DNA from: Pseudomonas sp. PSE14
Lineage (GTDB): Bacteria > Pseudomonadota > Gammaproteobacteria > Pseudomonadales > Pseudomonadaceae
Reading direction: 5' to 3'
Assembly: GCF_029203285.1 (NCBI RefSeq)
Contig: NZ_CP115669.1
Coordinates: 4,030,001-4,094,000, forward strand
Length of the DNA stretch: 64,000 bases
This document shows positions 34,971 through 44,181 of this stretch, piece after piece. Position 1 is the first letter of the stretch. Each line of letters opens with the position of its first letter. The position numbers were made by a program, and so were the translations under genes. The notes beneath the pieces are model-generated. The model saw nothing but the letters and a program-made list of their open reading frames with translations, did no database searches and was not told where the DNA came from.

Positions 34971-36281
34971 TCAGCTGGCGCGGCGCACCGGCTGCTGGTA
35001 CAGGCCGGCGAACAGGTCGGCCATGGCGTCCTCGCTCGGCTCTTCCGGCGCCTGCAGGCTCACCGCGCGACTGACCAGCTGGTGGCTGCGCGCAACCTGC
35101 AGATCATCCGGAATCTTCGGGCCGTCCGCCAGATAGGCTACCGGGAGACGCTGGCCAATTGCCAGAGCGAGCGCCTCGCCAAGGCTGCCAGCCTCGTCCA
35201 GCTTGGTCAGGATGCACCCGGTCAATCCGCACGAACGATAGTTCTGCCAGGCGGCCTTGAGTACCTGGCTCTGGCTGGTCGCGGCCAGCACCAGGTAGTT
35301 CTTCACATTCAGGCTCTGCGCCGCCAGGGCTTCGAGCTGCATGCGCAGCGCCGGATCGTTGGCGGGCAGGCCGGCGGTATCGATCAGCACCAGGCGCTTG
35401 CGCGCCAGCGGCGCCATGGCCTGGATCAGCGACTGACCCGGATCGACCAGGGTCACCGGAACGTTGAGGATGCGGCCAAGGGTCTTGATCTGCTCCTGGG
35501 CGCCGATGCGGAAGCTGTCCATGGACACCAGGGCAATGCTCTGCGCACCGTATTTCAGTACGTAGCGCGCCGCCAGCTTGGCCAGGGTGGTGGTCTTGCC
35601 CATGCCGGCCGGGCCGACCAGCGCAACCACCCCGCCCTGCTCCAGCAGGTCGATTTCCGGAGTGTTGATGGAGCGCGCCAGGTGCGCCAGCAGCATGCGC
35701 CAGGCCTGCTTCGGATCGGCGATGGAGGCCACCTTCTCCAGCAGGCTGCGCGACAGGTCCGCCGGCAGGCCCATGCGCTGCAGGCGGCGCCACAGGTTGG
35801 CCTGTTTCGGACGCTGGTTCTGCAGCTGGTTCCAGGCGATGGAGCCCAACTGCACTTCGATCAGTTCACGCAGACCGTTGAGCTCGAAGCGCATGGCTTC
35901 CAGCGCCTGCTGGCCGACGTTGGCGGCAGCCGGCGCAACCGGGGCGGCCATGGCTTCCGCCAGGGTCTCGGCAGCACTGCGGCGCGGCGCCGGCGCGTCG
36001 TACATTTGACGGTCCTTGCTCACGGCCTCGCTCATGCGGGTCGGCTCGCTCAGCTCGGCCCTGGCCTGGGCGATGCGCGCCTGGGTCTTGCGCAGCTCGG
36101 CTTCCAGCGCCGGGTTCGGCTTGCTGGCCGCCGCCGGGGCCTGGTAGTCCAGCGCCGCGGTCAGTTCCACGCCACCGGCGACACGGCGATTGCCGATGAT
36201 CGCGGCGTCCGGGCCCAGCTCGTCACGGACCAGTTTCATGGCCTGACGCATATCGGCGGCGAAGAAGCGTTTTACCTGCAT
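34971..36281 (-). CDS. flhF: Flagellar placement GTPase FlhF
   Basis: 436 aa. An N-terminal basic region, a variable Ala-rich B segment (about 45-140), a helical N domain, and an SRP-type GTPase domain: G1 GPAGMGKTTTLAKLAARY, G3 DTAGL, G4 TKLDE. It recruits the first flagellar parts to the pole. ATG 36281 (MQVKRFF) with GAGG upstream; a TTG start 15 nt earlier is unlikely. It starts 15 nt after the flhA stop. Confidence 0.95.
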   Translation of the reverse strand: MQVKRFFAADMRQAMKLVRDELGPDAAIIGNRRVAGGVELTAALDYQAPAAASKPNPALEAELRKTQARIAQARAELSEPTRMSEAVSKDRQMYDAPAPRRSAAETLAEAMAAPVAPAAANVGQQALEAMRFELNGLRELIEVQLGSIAWNQLQNQRPKQANLWRRLQRMGLPADLSRSLLEKVASIADPKQAWRMLLAHLARSINTPEIDLLEQGGVVALVGPAGMGKTTTLAKLAARYVLKYGAQSIALVSMDSFRIGAQEQIKTLGRILNVPVTLVDPGQSLIQAMAPLARKRLVLIDTAGLPANDPALRMQLEALAAQSLNVKNYLVLAATSQSQVLKAAWQNYRSCGLTGCILTKLDEAGSLGEALALAIGQRLPVAYLADGPKIPDDLQVARSHQLVSRAVSLQAPEEPSEDAMADLFAGLYQQPVRRAS

Positions 36282-36296
36282 GGCCTGCGACCTCAA

Positions 36297-38420
36297 TCAG
36301 TTCTGCCCAACGGTGGCGACGATCGTCACTTGTTTGTTGTCCGGGATTTCCTGGTAAGCCAGCACGTGCATGGTGGGGACCGCCATCCGCGCGAATCGGG
36401 ACATCATCGCGCGGACGGGACCGGCCACCAGCAGGATTGCCGGCTTGCCGAGCATTTCCTGGCGCTGCGCCGCCTCGACCATCGAGCGTTGCAGCTTTTC
36501 CGCCATTCCGGGCTCCAGCAACATGCCGTCTTCGGAGCCCTGTCCGGCCTTCTGCAGACTGTTCAGCAATATCTGTTCCAACCTGGGTTCCAGAGTGATC
36601 ACAGGCAGCTCCGGCTCTAGTCCCACAATGGTTTGCACGATTGCGCGGGACAGCGCGACGCGAACTGCCGCCACCATGGCGGCGGGATCTTGACTCTTGG
36701 CGGCAACGTTGGCGATGGCCTCGGCGATGGTGCGGATGTCGCGCACCGGCACCTGCTCCTGCAGCAGCGCCTGCAGGACCTTGAGCAGGGTCGACAGGGA
36801 AATCATCCCCGGCACCAGCTCTTCGGCGAGCTTGGGCGAGGTCTTGGCCAGCAGTTGCATCAGTTGCTGGACTTCCTCGTGGCCAAGCAGTTCGTGGGCG
36901 TGCTTGTGCAGCACCTGGTTGAGGTGGGTGGCAACCACGGTGCTGGCGTCGACCACGGTGTAGCCCAGGGACTGCGCCTGGTCGCGCTGCGAGGCCTCGA
37001 TCCACACGGCTTCCAGACCGAAGGCCGGGTCCTTGCCGGCGATGCCGTTCAAGGTACCGAACACCTGGCCGGGGTTGATCGCCAGCTCGCGGTCCGGGTA
37101 GATCTCGGCTTCGGCCACGCTGACACCCATCAGCGTCAAACGATAGGCGTTGGGCAGCAGGTCGAGGTTGTCGCGGATGTGCACCGACGGCATCAGGAAG
37201 CCCAGGTCCTGGGACAGCTTCTTGCGCACGCCCTTGATCCGCGCCAGCAGTTGGCCACCCTGGTTGCGGTCCACCAGCGGAATCAGGCGGTAGCCGACTT
37301 CCAGGCCGACCATGTCCACCGGGGTCACGTCGTCCCAGCCCAGCTCCTTGGCTTCCTGGGCGCGCTGGGCCGGCAGCAGCTCCTGCTGGCGCTGGGTTTC
37401 CTGCTCGGCCTGCTGCGCCGCCTGGCGCTGGCGCTGCCAGATCAGGTAAGCGCCGCCAGCGGCCAGGCCGCCCAGGCCGACGAAGGAAATGTGCGGCATG
37501 CCCGGCACCAGGCCCATGGCGATCAGGATCGCGGCGGAGATGGCCAGCGCCTTGGGCGAGGCGAACATCTGCCGGTTGACCTGCTGGCCCATGTCCTCGG
37601 CGCTGGACACGCGGGTCACCATGATCGCCGCGGCGGTGGACAGCAGCAGCGACGGCAGCTGCGCCACCAGACCGTCGCCGATGGTCAGCAGGGCGTAGAC
37701 CTTGCCGGCATCGCCGAAGCTCATCGAGTGCTGGAGCATGCCGATGGCCACGCCACCGATGAGGTTGATGAAGAGGATCAGCAGGCCGGCGACGGCGTCA
37801 CCGCGAACGAACTTGCTGGCACCGTCCATGGAGCCATAGAAGTCGGCTTCCTGGGCCACTTCGGCGCGGCGCTTCTTGGCTTCCGCCTGCTCGATCAGTC
37901 CGGCGTTGAGGTCGGCGTCGATGGCCATCTGCTTGCCGGGCATGGCATCGAGGGTGAAGCGCGCGCTCACTTCGGAGATACGCCCGGCGCCCTTGGTGAC
38001 CACCACGAAGTTGATGATCATGAGGATCGCGAAGACCACGATACCGACCACGTAGTTGCCGCCGATCACCACCTCGCCGAAGGCCTGGATCACCTTGCCG
38101 GCGGCGGCGTGGCCGTCATGCCCGTGGAGCAGCACCACGCGGGTGGAGGCGACGTTCAGCGCCAGGCGCAGCAGTGTCGCAACCAGCAGGATGGTCGGGA
38201 ACACGGCGAAGTCCAGCGGCCGCAGCGCATACACGCAGACCAGCAGGACCACGATGGACAGGGCGATGTTGAAGGTGAACAGCACGTCCAGCAGGAACGG
38301 CGGAATCGGCAGGGTCATCATGCCCAGCATGGCCAGCAGCAGCAGCGGCACGCCGAGATTGCCCCGGCCCAGGCCCGCCAGATTGCTGCGAACGTTGCTG
38401 ATCAGTTGCGTGCGGTCCAC
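36297..38420 (-). CDS. flhA: Flagellar export gate protein FlhA
   Basis: 707 aa. Eight membrane helices (about 20-330), with the conserved FHIPEP cytosolic loop (VTKGAGRISEVSARFTLDAMPGKQMAIDADLNAG), then a cytosolic nonameric-ring domain (about 360-707) that docks chaperone-substrate complexes. It starts with GTG at 38420, GGGGAG upstream. A sigma-54 site lies 84-97 nt before the start. Confidence 0.96.
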   Translation of the reverse strand: MDRTQLISNVRSNLAGLGRGNLGVPLLLLAMLGMMTLPIPPFLLDVLFTFNIALSIVVLLVCVYALRPLDFAVFPTILLVATLLRLALNVASTRVVLLHGHDGHAAAGKVIQAFGEVVIGGNYVVGIVVFAILMIINFVVVTKGAGRISEVSARFTLDAMPGKQMAIDADLNAGLIEQAEAKKRRAEVAQEADFYGSMDGASKFVRGDAVAGLLILFINLIGGVAIGMLQHSMSFGDAGKVYALLTIGDGLVAQLPSLLLSTAAAIMVTRVSSAEDMGQQVNRQMFASPKALAISAAILIAMGLVPGMPHISFVGLGGLAAGGAYLIWQRQRQAAQQAEQETQRQQELLPAQRAQEAKELGWDDVTPVDMVGLEVGYRLIPLVDRNQGGQLLARIKGVRKKLSQDLGFLMPSVHIRDNLDLLPNAYRLTLMGVSVAEAEIYPDRELAINPGQVFGTLNGIAGKDPAFGLEAVWIEASQRDQAQSLGYTVVDASTVVATHLNQVLHKHAHELLGHEEVQQLMQLLAKTSPKLAEELVPGMISLSTLLKVLQALLQEQVPVRDIRTIAEAIANVAAKSQDPAAMVAAVRVALSRAIVQTIVGLEPELPVITLEPRLEQILLNSLQKAGQGSEDGMLLEPGMAEKLQRSMVEAAQRQEMLGKPAILLVAGPVRAMMSRFARMAVPTMHVLAYQEIPDNKQVTIVATVGQN

Positions 38421-38503
38421 CCTTGACTCCCCTGCCCTGCGGCGGATCTTGCGCCCGCCGGATCAAACTTTTGACGCCCAGGAGGGCGTTTGCAGGGGAT
38501 TTA

Positions 38504-38517
38504 GCAGGAAGCGTTCC
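38504..38517 (-). promoter_or_regulatory. Sigma-54 promoter before flhA
   Basis: On the minus strand: TTGGAACGCTTCCTGCT, with GG (-24, plus positions 38516-38517) and GC (-12, 38504-38505) exactly 10 nt apart. One mismatch in the TTGC part. A transcription start about 38492 would leave a 70-nt leader to flhA. Consistent with known FleQ control of flhA. Confidence 0.7.
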
Positions 38518-38557
38518 AACTTTTTCGAAGCGGCGGAAATACCCGTTCCAGAGGCCC

Positions 38558-38684
38558 GTAGGGCGTACAACCGTTCGCGGTTGTACGCCGATACACCACG
38601 CATTCCGACGATGCCCCAGTCCGGCCCGGAGCACCCCGAAACCAAGGCCAATCGGCGTATAACGCGGAGCGTTATACGCCCTAC
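38558..38684 (+). repeat. Composite REP element (GTACAACCG / GTATAACGC type)
   Basis: A hairpin GTAGGGCGTACAACCG...CGGTTGTACGCCGAT at the left and a hairpin ATCGGCGTATAACGC-GGA-GCGTTATACGCCCTAC at the right, about 60 nt apart, both ending in GTAGGGCG/CGCCCTAC. It fills the space between flhA and the TPM-domain gene. The same composite occurs in opposite orientation at 45880-46024. Confidence 0.8.
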
Positions 38685-38685
38685 C

Positions 38686-39951
38686 TCACCAGCTCCCTGA
38701 AGCGCCGCCTCCGCCACTGGAGCCACCGCCGCCGGAATAGCCGCTACCGCTACTGGATGACGAACTTCCGCCACCACTGGAACCGGAGCCCGAACTGGAG
38801 CCTCGGCCGATGATGAAGGCGAACAGCATCGGGAAGTACAGCATCGGCAACAGCGCCAGCGACTCCGGGAACTCGCCGAGGTGCTCGACGATACCGGTGA
38901 TGGTCATGACGAACGCACCGATACCCGAAGCCAATGCCAGGCGAATGAGGAACTCCAGCCGGCTGCGCTTCCAGGCGGCATGGGCAAGGACGAAGGGCAA
39001 ACACAGCAACGCCAGCCCAAGGGTCAGGCCGATGGGGCCTGCCAGGCCATACAGCAGCACCTCGGCGCCGTACCGGCTGGCACCCACCGACAGCGCCACG
39101 AGATAGCCGACGATGGCGCCGACGATCCAGGCGGACTTGCGCGAAGACGCCGCCAGGGCGCCGACGGCCCCGCCCAGCACCATGCAGAACGACACGACCA
39201 TGAAGAACAATGGCGCGGTCTTGAGCCCGGCGCCGAACGCCAGCAGCACCATCAGCCCTGTCGACACGCCGACGACCACGCGGGCGGCCAGCAGTTTGCG
39301 GCGCAACGCCACGCCTGCCACCGCGCCACAGCCCAGGGCAATCAGCAGCATCCAGCCCTCGCGGGTCAGGCCGCTGTCATGACGCTCCTCCGGCAGCGTT
39401 TCGCCATCGATCAACCGCTCCAGGACGCCCACCGCGCGCTCGATGCCGCCGGCGAAGTCGCCCTGGCGAAACGCCGGGACCATCTCATCGCGAATGATGC
39501 GACCGGCCGTGACATCGGGAATGGCACCCTCCAGTCCGTAGCCCACCTCGATGCGCATCGTCCGGTCGTCCTTGGCCACCAGCACCAGCACGCCGTCGTC
39601 CACGCCCTGGCGCCCCAGGCGCCACTGTTCGAACACCCGCGTGGCGTATTGCTCGATACTGTCCTCACCGGTGCTGGGCACCATCAGCACGGCGATCTGC
39701 GAGCCCTTGCGCTGCTGCAGAGCGAGCAGGCGTTGCTCCATGGCCGCGATCCAGACCGCATCCAGGGTCATCGTCAGGTCGGTGACTGGACGCTCCAGCA
39801 CGGGCACGGCCACCGTCTGCGCAAAAGGTTCCCGCGCGGCGTCGGCGGCGACTGACTCGGCCACCGGCTCTTCGCTGAATGCTCCGGCGTGGACCACGGG
39901 GGCGCTCAACAGCATGAGCAGGCAGAATACGAGGCGAATCCAGTCGTTCAT
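38686..39951 (-). CDS. TPM-domain membrane protein (YgcG-like)
   Basis: 421 aa. Signal peptide (MNDWIRLVFCLLMLLSAPVVHA), an extracytoplasmic TPM domain (about 60-190: GSQIAVLMVPSTGEDSIEQYATRVFEQWRLG, DDGVLVLVAKDDRTMRIEVGYGLEG), five to six membrane helices, and a Gly/Ser-rich end closing in GGGASGSW, typical of YgcG-like proteins. The stop lies at the edge of a REP composite. It interrupts the flhB-flhA order; no flagellar role is known. Start choice (39951) rests on the signal peptide. Confidence 0.8.
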   Translation of the reverse strand: MNDWIRLVFCLLMLLSAPVVHAGAFSEEPVAESVAADAAREPFAQTVAVPVLERPVTDLTMTLDAVWIAAMEQRLLALQQRKGSQIAVLMVPSTGEDSIEQYATRVFEQWRLGRQGVDDGVLVLVAKDDRTMRIEVGYGLEGAIPDVTAGRIIRDEMVPAFRQGDFAGGIERAVGVLERLIDGETLPEERHDSGLTREGWMLLIALGCGAVAGVALRRKLLAARVVVGVSTGLMVLLAFGAGLKTAPLFFMVVSFCMVLGGAVGALAASSRKSAWIVGAIVGYLVALSVGASRYGAEVLLYGLAGPIGLTLGLALLCLPFVLAHAAWKRSRLEFLIRLALASGIGAFVMTITGIVEHLGEFPESLALLPMLYFPMLFAFIIGRGSSSGSGSSGGGSSSSSSGSGYSGGGGSSGGGGASGSW

Positions 39952-40074
39952 TCCTTCCATCCCTGAAGGCAGTGAGGCCGACGCAATCGAGTCGGCCATG
40001 GGAAGCGTAATGCTGGAGACAGATAGTACGCTCGAACAGAAACCGCAGAACCGTTCGCCGGACCGATGCAGGCC

Positions 40075-41211
40075 TCACTCGTCCCGCCGCAGGTCCGGCG
40101 GAATCGGCAGGTCCGGCATCGGCCCCGGACGCTTGCCCTTGCCGGCGCGGAACTGCTTGAGCTGGTACACGTAGGCCAGCACCTGGGCAACCGCGAGGTA
40201 GAGACCGGCGGGAATCTCGTGGCCCAGTTCGGTGGAGTAGTACACCGCCCGCGCCAGCGCCGGGGACTCCAGCACCGTGACCTTGTGCTCCTGGGCCACC
40301 TCGCGGATCTTCAGCGCCATGAAGTCGTTGCCCTTGGCCAGCAGGCGCGGCGCGCCGGAGGCACCGGGGTCGTACTTGAGGGCGACGGCGAAGTGCGTCG
40401 GGTTGGTGATCACCACGTCGGCGTCCGGCACCGCCTGCATCATCCGCCGCTGCGCCATCTCGCGCTGCATCTGGCGGACCTTGGCCTTGACCTCCGGCTT
40501 GCCCTCGGAGTCCTTGTACTCGTCGCGCACTTCCTGCTTGGTCATCATCAGCTTCTGGCGGTTGTCCCAGAGCTGGTAGGGCACGTCCACGGCGGCAATC
40601 AGCAGCAGGCTGCAGGCCAGCCAGAAGGCGCTCCAGCCGACCACCCGGGCGCAATGCACCAGCGCCTGCTCGGTGGGCTCGTGGGCCATCGCCAGCAGGT
40701 CGTCCTTGTCCGACTGCAACACCAGGATCGCCACGGCGAGCACCACGGTGAACTTGATCAGCGCCTTGAACAGCTCCAGCAGGGACTTGGCCGAGAACAT
40801 CCGCTTGAGCCCTTCCAGCGGGTTCAGGCGGCTGAACTTGGGCGCCAGCGCCTCGCTGGAGAACAGCCAGCCGCCCAGAGCCACCGGCCCGAGCAGCGCC
40901 GCCACCAGCAGCAGCGCGAGGATCGGCCACAGCCCCTCTCCGGCGATCTGCGCGGCATTGGCCAGCAGCCGGAGCATGTTGTCGCTGTTCATCACCGTCT
41001 CGCGGGACAGCTCGAAGCTGCCGCGCATCAGGCGCATCAGTGCGTCCGCCAGGCCCGCGCCATAGATCAGCAGGCCGCCGGCGCCGGCGACGAGCACAGC
41101 GAGGGTGTTCAGCTCCCGCGAACGCGGCAGCTGGCCTTTCTCGCGCGCCTCCCGGCGCCGTTTCTCTGTAGGTTCCTCTGTCTTGTCCTGACCGCTCTCG
41201 CTTTCCGCCAT
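40075..41211 (-). CDS. flhB: Flagellar export switch protein FlhB
   Basis: 378 aa. Soluble charged N-terminus, four membrane helices (about 35-210), cytoplasmic domain with the autocleavage motif NPTH (VVITNPTHFAVALKYDP), and a 20-residue tail. It switches export from rod/hook to filament substrates with FliK. GAGGTAG precedes the ATG; 6 nt after the fliR stop. Last gene of the fliL operon. Confidence 0.96.
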   Translation of the reverse strand: MAESESGQDKTEEPTEKRRREAREKGQLPRSRELNTLAVLVAGAGGLLIYGAGLADALMRLMRGSFELSRETVMNSDNMLRLLANAAQIAGEGLWPILALLLVAALLGPVALGGWLFSSEALAPKFSRLNPLEGLKRMFSAKSLLELFKALIKFTVVLAVAILVLQSDKDDLLAMAHEPTEQALVHCARVVGWSAFWLACSLLLIAAVDVPYQLWDNRQKLMMTKQEVRDEYKDSEGKPEVKAKVRQMQREMAQRRMMQAVPDADVVITNPTHFAVALKYDPGASGAPRLLAKGNDFMALKIREVAQEHKVTVLESPALARAVYYSTELGHEIPAGLYLAVAQVLAYVYQLKQFRAGKGKRPGPMPDLPIPPDLRRDE

Positions 41212-41217
41212 CGCTGG

Positions 41218-41994
41218 CTACCTCGCTCGAACCAGTTCACGGAGCAGTTGCAGGCCCTCGCTGGCGAGGGACTGGTACTGCGACAGAATGTCGGCGCTGC
41301 CGATCCAGACGATGATGAAGCCCATGATCAGAGTCAGCGGGAAGCCGATGGAGAAGATGTTCAGCTGTGGCGCGGCGCGGGTCATGGCGCCGAATGCCAG
41401 GTTGACCACCAGCAGCGCGGTGACCGCCGGCAGCGCCAGCAGCAACCCGGCGCCGATCACCCAGCCGAGCTTGCCGGCGACGGTGATCAGGTGGTTGCCC
41501 GACAACCCCTCGCCCACCGGCAGGGTGACGAAGCTTTCGGCCAGCACCTCGAACACCACCAGGTGGCCGTTCATGGCCAGGAAAAGCAGGGTCACCAGCA
41601 TCGTGAAGAACTGCCCGAGCACCGGCACCGAGATGCCGTTGGTGGGGTCGATCATGGAGGCGAAGCCCAGGCCCATCTGCATGGAGATGATCTGCCCGGC
41701 GATGACGAAGGCATGGAACATCAGCTGCAGGGTGAAGCCGAGCATGGCGCCGATGAGGATCTGCTCGCCGATCAGCAGCATGGCCTTGACGCTCAGCGCA
41801 TCCACCTGCGGCATGGGTGGCAGGTTCGGCACCAGCACCACGGCGATCGCCAGGGCCAGGTAGAGGCGCACGCGGGTCGGCACCAGCTGTGTGCCGAAGA
41901 TCGGCATCACCATCAGCAGCGCGGCGATGCGGAACAGCGGGAACAGGAAGGCCCCGACCCAGCCGCCGATCTGCGCGTTGGTGAGTTCCAGCAT
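41218..41994 (-). CDS. fliR: Flagellar export gate protein FliR
   Basis: 258 aa, about six membrane helices; VPVLGQFFTMLVTLLFLAMNGHLVVF and PQLNIFSIGFPLTLIMGF are characteristic. Part of the FliPQR channel. ATG overlaps the fliQ stop by 1 nt. Confidence 0.95.
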   Translation of the reverse strand: MLELTNAQIGGWVGAFLFPLFRIAALLMVMPIFGTQLVPTRVRLYLALAIAVVLVPNLPPMPQVDALSVKAMLLIGEQILIGAMLGFTLQLMFHAFVIAGQIISMQMGLGFASMIDPTNGISVPVLGQFFTMLVTLLFLAMNGHLVVFEVLAESFVTLPVGEGLSGNHLITVAGKLGWVIGAGLLLALPAVTALLVVNLAFGAMTRAAPQLNIFSIGFPLTLIMGFIIVWIGSADILSQYQSLASEGLQLLRELVRAR

Positions 41995-42263
41995 CAGCCG
42001 ATCAGCGTCGGGATGCTGCTGATCAGCGTCTGGGTGTACTCCATCAGCTGCCGTATCAGCCAGGGCCCCAGCACGATCAGGGTTAGCAGCACCACGATCA
42101 GGCGCGGCAGGAAGCTCAGGGTCTGCTCGTTGATCTGGGTGGCGGCCTGGAACATCGCCACCACCAGGCCCACCAGCAGGCTGGGCAGGATCAGGATGGC
42201 GACGATCATCGCCGTCAGCCAGAGCGCTTCGCGGAACAGGTCTACGGCAACTTCGGGAGTCAT
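41994..42263 (-). CDS. fliQ: Flagellar export gate protein FliQ
   Basis: 89 aa with two membrane helices (about 15-38 and 52-75). MTPEVAVDLFREALW and FQAATQINEQTLSFLP match the family. It is separated from fliP by 166 nt that contain a REP-type element, so the usual tight coupling is lost. Confidence 0.95.
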   Translation of the reverse strand: MTPEVAVDLFREALWLTAMIVAILILPSLLVGLVVAMFQAATQINEQTLSFLPRLIVVLLTLIVLGPWLIRQLMEYTQTLISSIPTLIG

Positions 42264-42305
42264 GGTTGCTCCTCTTGCACAGCGGCCCCAGTGGGAAGCC
42301 CATTC

Positions 42306-42388
42306 GTAGGATGGGTGGAGCTTGCGATATCCATCAGCGGAGTCGGCCCGGAGATCGATGGGTATCGCTTCGCTCCACGCCATCCTAC
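42306..42388. repeat. REP-type long inverted repeat inside the fliP-fliQ gap
   Basis: Outer arms GTAGGATGGGTGGAGC and GCTCCACGCCATCCTAC, inner arms GCGATATCCATC and GATGGGTATCGC: an 83-nt imperfect hairpin. A related arm occurs at 57828-57863. It is the only sizeable intergenic sequence in the fliL-flhB operon. Confidence 0.8.
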
Positions 42389-42429
42389 GGTGCCACCGGA
42401 TACCATTGCGCCGACGGGAATCGACATCG

Positions 42430-43221
42430 CTACACCGTCCCGAAACTGCCGGCGAGCGTGCCGATGATCAGCGCCCAGCCGTCCACCAGCACGAACAGCA
42501 TGATCTTGAACGGTAACGAGATGATCAGCGGCGACAGCATCATCATGCCCATCGCCATCAGCACGCTGGACACCACCAGGTCGATGATCAGGAACGGGAT
42601 GAAGATCATGAAGCCGATCTGGAACGCAGTCTTCAACTCCGAGGTGACGAACGCCGGGACCAGGATGGTCAGGGGCGTGGCGTCGGCGCTCTGGATGTCG
42701 GTGCGCTTGGACAGGCGCACGAACAGTTCCAGGTCCGACTGCCGGGTCTGCGCCAGCATGAACGCCTTGAGCGGCACTTCGGCGCGGCTGAGCGCCTCCT
42801 GGGCGGGAATCTGCTCGTTGAGGTAGGGCTGCAACGCGTTGGCGTTGATCTTGTCGAACACCGGCGCCATGACGAACAGGGTGAGGAACAGCGCAAGGCC
42901 GATCAGCACCTGGTTCGACGGCGTGCTCTGCAGGCCCAGCGCCTGGCGCAGGATGGAGAAGACGATGATGATCCGGGTGAAGCTGGTCATCAGCATGACG
43001 AACGCCGGGATGAAGCTCAGCGCCGTCATGATCAGCAGGATCTGCAGGCTGACCGAGTACTCCTGCTGCCCCTGCGCGTTGGTGGTCACGGTGATCGCCG
43101 AGATCTGCGTCGGATCGGCGGCGAAGGCCTGCGGCACGGCCAGCGCCAGCAGCCCCAGAAGCAGCGGTGCGCCGCGTTTGAGCGCGCCGAGCAGAGCGGA
43201 AATATTCGGCGAACGGGTCAC
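42430..43221 (-). CDS. fliP: Flagellar export gate protein FliP
   Basis: 263 aa. Cleavable signal peptide (about 1-35), then four membrane helices; [22 protein letters not shown] and [33 protein letters not shown] are typical. It forms the FliPQR pore. GTG start overlapping the fliO stop (GTGA). Confidence 0.95.
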   Translation of the reverse strand: MTRSPNISALLGALKRGAPLLLGLLALAVPQAFAADPTQISAITVTTNAQGQQEYSVSLQILLIMTALSFIPAFVMLMTSFTRIIIVFSILRQALGLQSTPSNQVLIGLALFLTLFVMAPVFDKINANALQPYLNEQIPAQEALSRAEVPLKAFMLAQTRQSDLELFVRLSKRTDIQSADATPLTILVPAFVTSELKTAFQIGFMIFIPFLIIDLVVSSVLMAMGMMMLSPLIISLPFKIMLFVLVDGWALIIGTLAGSFGTV

Positions 43222-43694
43222 TGCGGGCGGCCCTTGTCCTTGTTCAGCAACTCCAGCAGGCGCTGGGCGAATTCCGGCTGCACCGGCTCCGACTCGGCGG
43301 CATGCACCGGCTGGCGCAAGACGTGCAGCGGGGTGATGCGACCCGGCGTCAGGCCAAGCAGGATCTGCTCCTCGCCCACCTGCACCAGCACCAGCCGATC
43401 GCGCGGGCCGAGGGCCTGGCTGGAAACCAGGCGGATCGCCTGGTTACCGCGCGGGCCGACCTGCTGCACCCGGCGCACCAGCCAGGCAAGCAGGAAGATC
43501 AGGCCAACCACCAGCACCAGCCCCAGCAGCAGTTGCAGCAACTGCGCGCCGGCGCTGCCGGTGATCATGCTCGGGGCGGAGCTGGCGTGGACGATGGCCG
43601 GCGTCGACACCGGCGCCTTGGCGTCGTCGCCGAACGCCAGCATGGACAGCCCCGCCAGAGGCAATGCACTGAGGATCGCGGACAGGCGGGCCAT
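43218..43694 (-). CDS. fliO: Flagellar export assembly protein FliO
   Basis: 158 aa. Signal-like N-terminus, one membrane helix (about 51-70), and a cytosolic domain ([39 protein letters not shown]). It stabilises FliP assembly. The ATG lies 1 nt after the fliN stop. Confidence 0.93.
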   Translation of the reverse strand: MARLSAILSALPLAGLSMLAFGDDAKAPVSTPAIVHASSAPSMITGSAGAQLLQLLLGLVLVVGLIFLLAWLVRRVQQVGPRGNQAIRLVSSQALGPRDRLVLVQVGEEQILLGLTPGRITPLHVLRQPVHAAESEPVQPEFAQRLLELLNKDKGRPQ

Positions 43695-43695
43695 G

Positions 43696-44166
43696 TCAGC
43701 GCAGCTTCTTGATGCGTTCGCTGGGACTGATCACGTCGGTGAGGCGGATGCCGAACTTCTCGTTCACCACCACCACCTCGCCGTGGGCGATCAGGGTGCC
43801 GTTGACCAGCACGTCCAGCGGCTCGCCGGCCAGGCGATCGAGTTCGATCACCGAGCCCTGGTTGAGCTGCAGCAGGTTGCGGATGCTGATGTCGGTGTTG
43901 CCGACCTCCATGGAAATGGTCACCGGGATATCCAGGATCACGTCCAGGTTCGGCCCTTCCAGGCCGGCGATGGTCGGCGCCTTGGGCGCCATGCCGAACT
44001 CTTCCATCGGCGCGCGCGGCGCGGCCGGTGCCACCGGGGTGGCGCCGCCCTGGGCCATCAGTGCGTCGATGTCGTCCTGGTTGGCGTCGCCCGATTCGGA
44101 GAGCGCGGCGGCCCACTCATCGGCCAGGGCCTGTTCTTCGGGAGTCACGTTGTCTTCGTCTGCCAT
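43696..44166 (-). CDS. fliN: Flagellar switch protein FliN
   Basis: 156 aa. An acidic N-terminal part (about 1-70) precedes a SpoA domain (ILDIPVTISMEVGNTDISIRNLLQLNQGSVIELDRLAGEPLDVLVNG). C-ring component that binds FliM and FliH. 15 nt after fliM. Confidence 0.96.
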   Translation of the reverse strand: MADEDNVTPEEQALADEWAAALSESGDANQDDIDALMAQGGATPVAPAAPRAPMEEFGMAPKAPTIAGLEGPNLDVILDIPVTISMEVGNTDISIRNLLQLNQGSVIELDRLAGEPLDVLVNGTLIAHGEVVVVNEKFGIRLTDVISPSERIKKLR

Positions 44167-44181
44167 GGTGGGTCCTCTTGC

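Noticed and set aside
33996-36620. 874-codon open frame on the plus strand
   Set aside because: Antisense to fleN, flhF and the end of flhA; the composition is that of a shadow frame.
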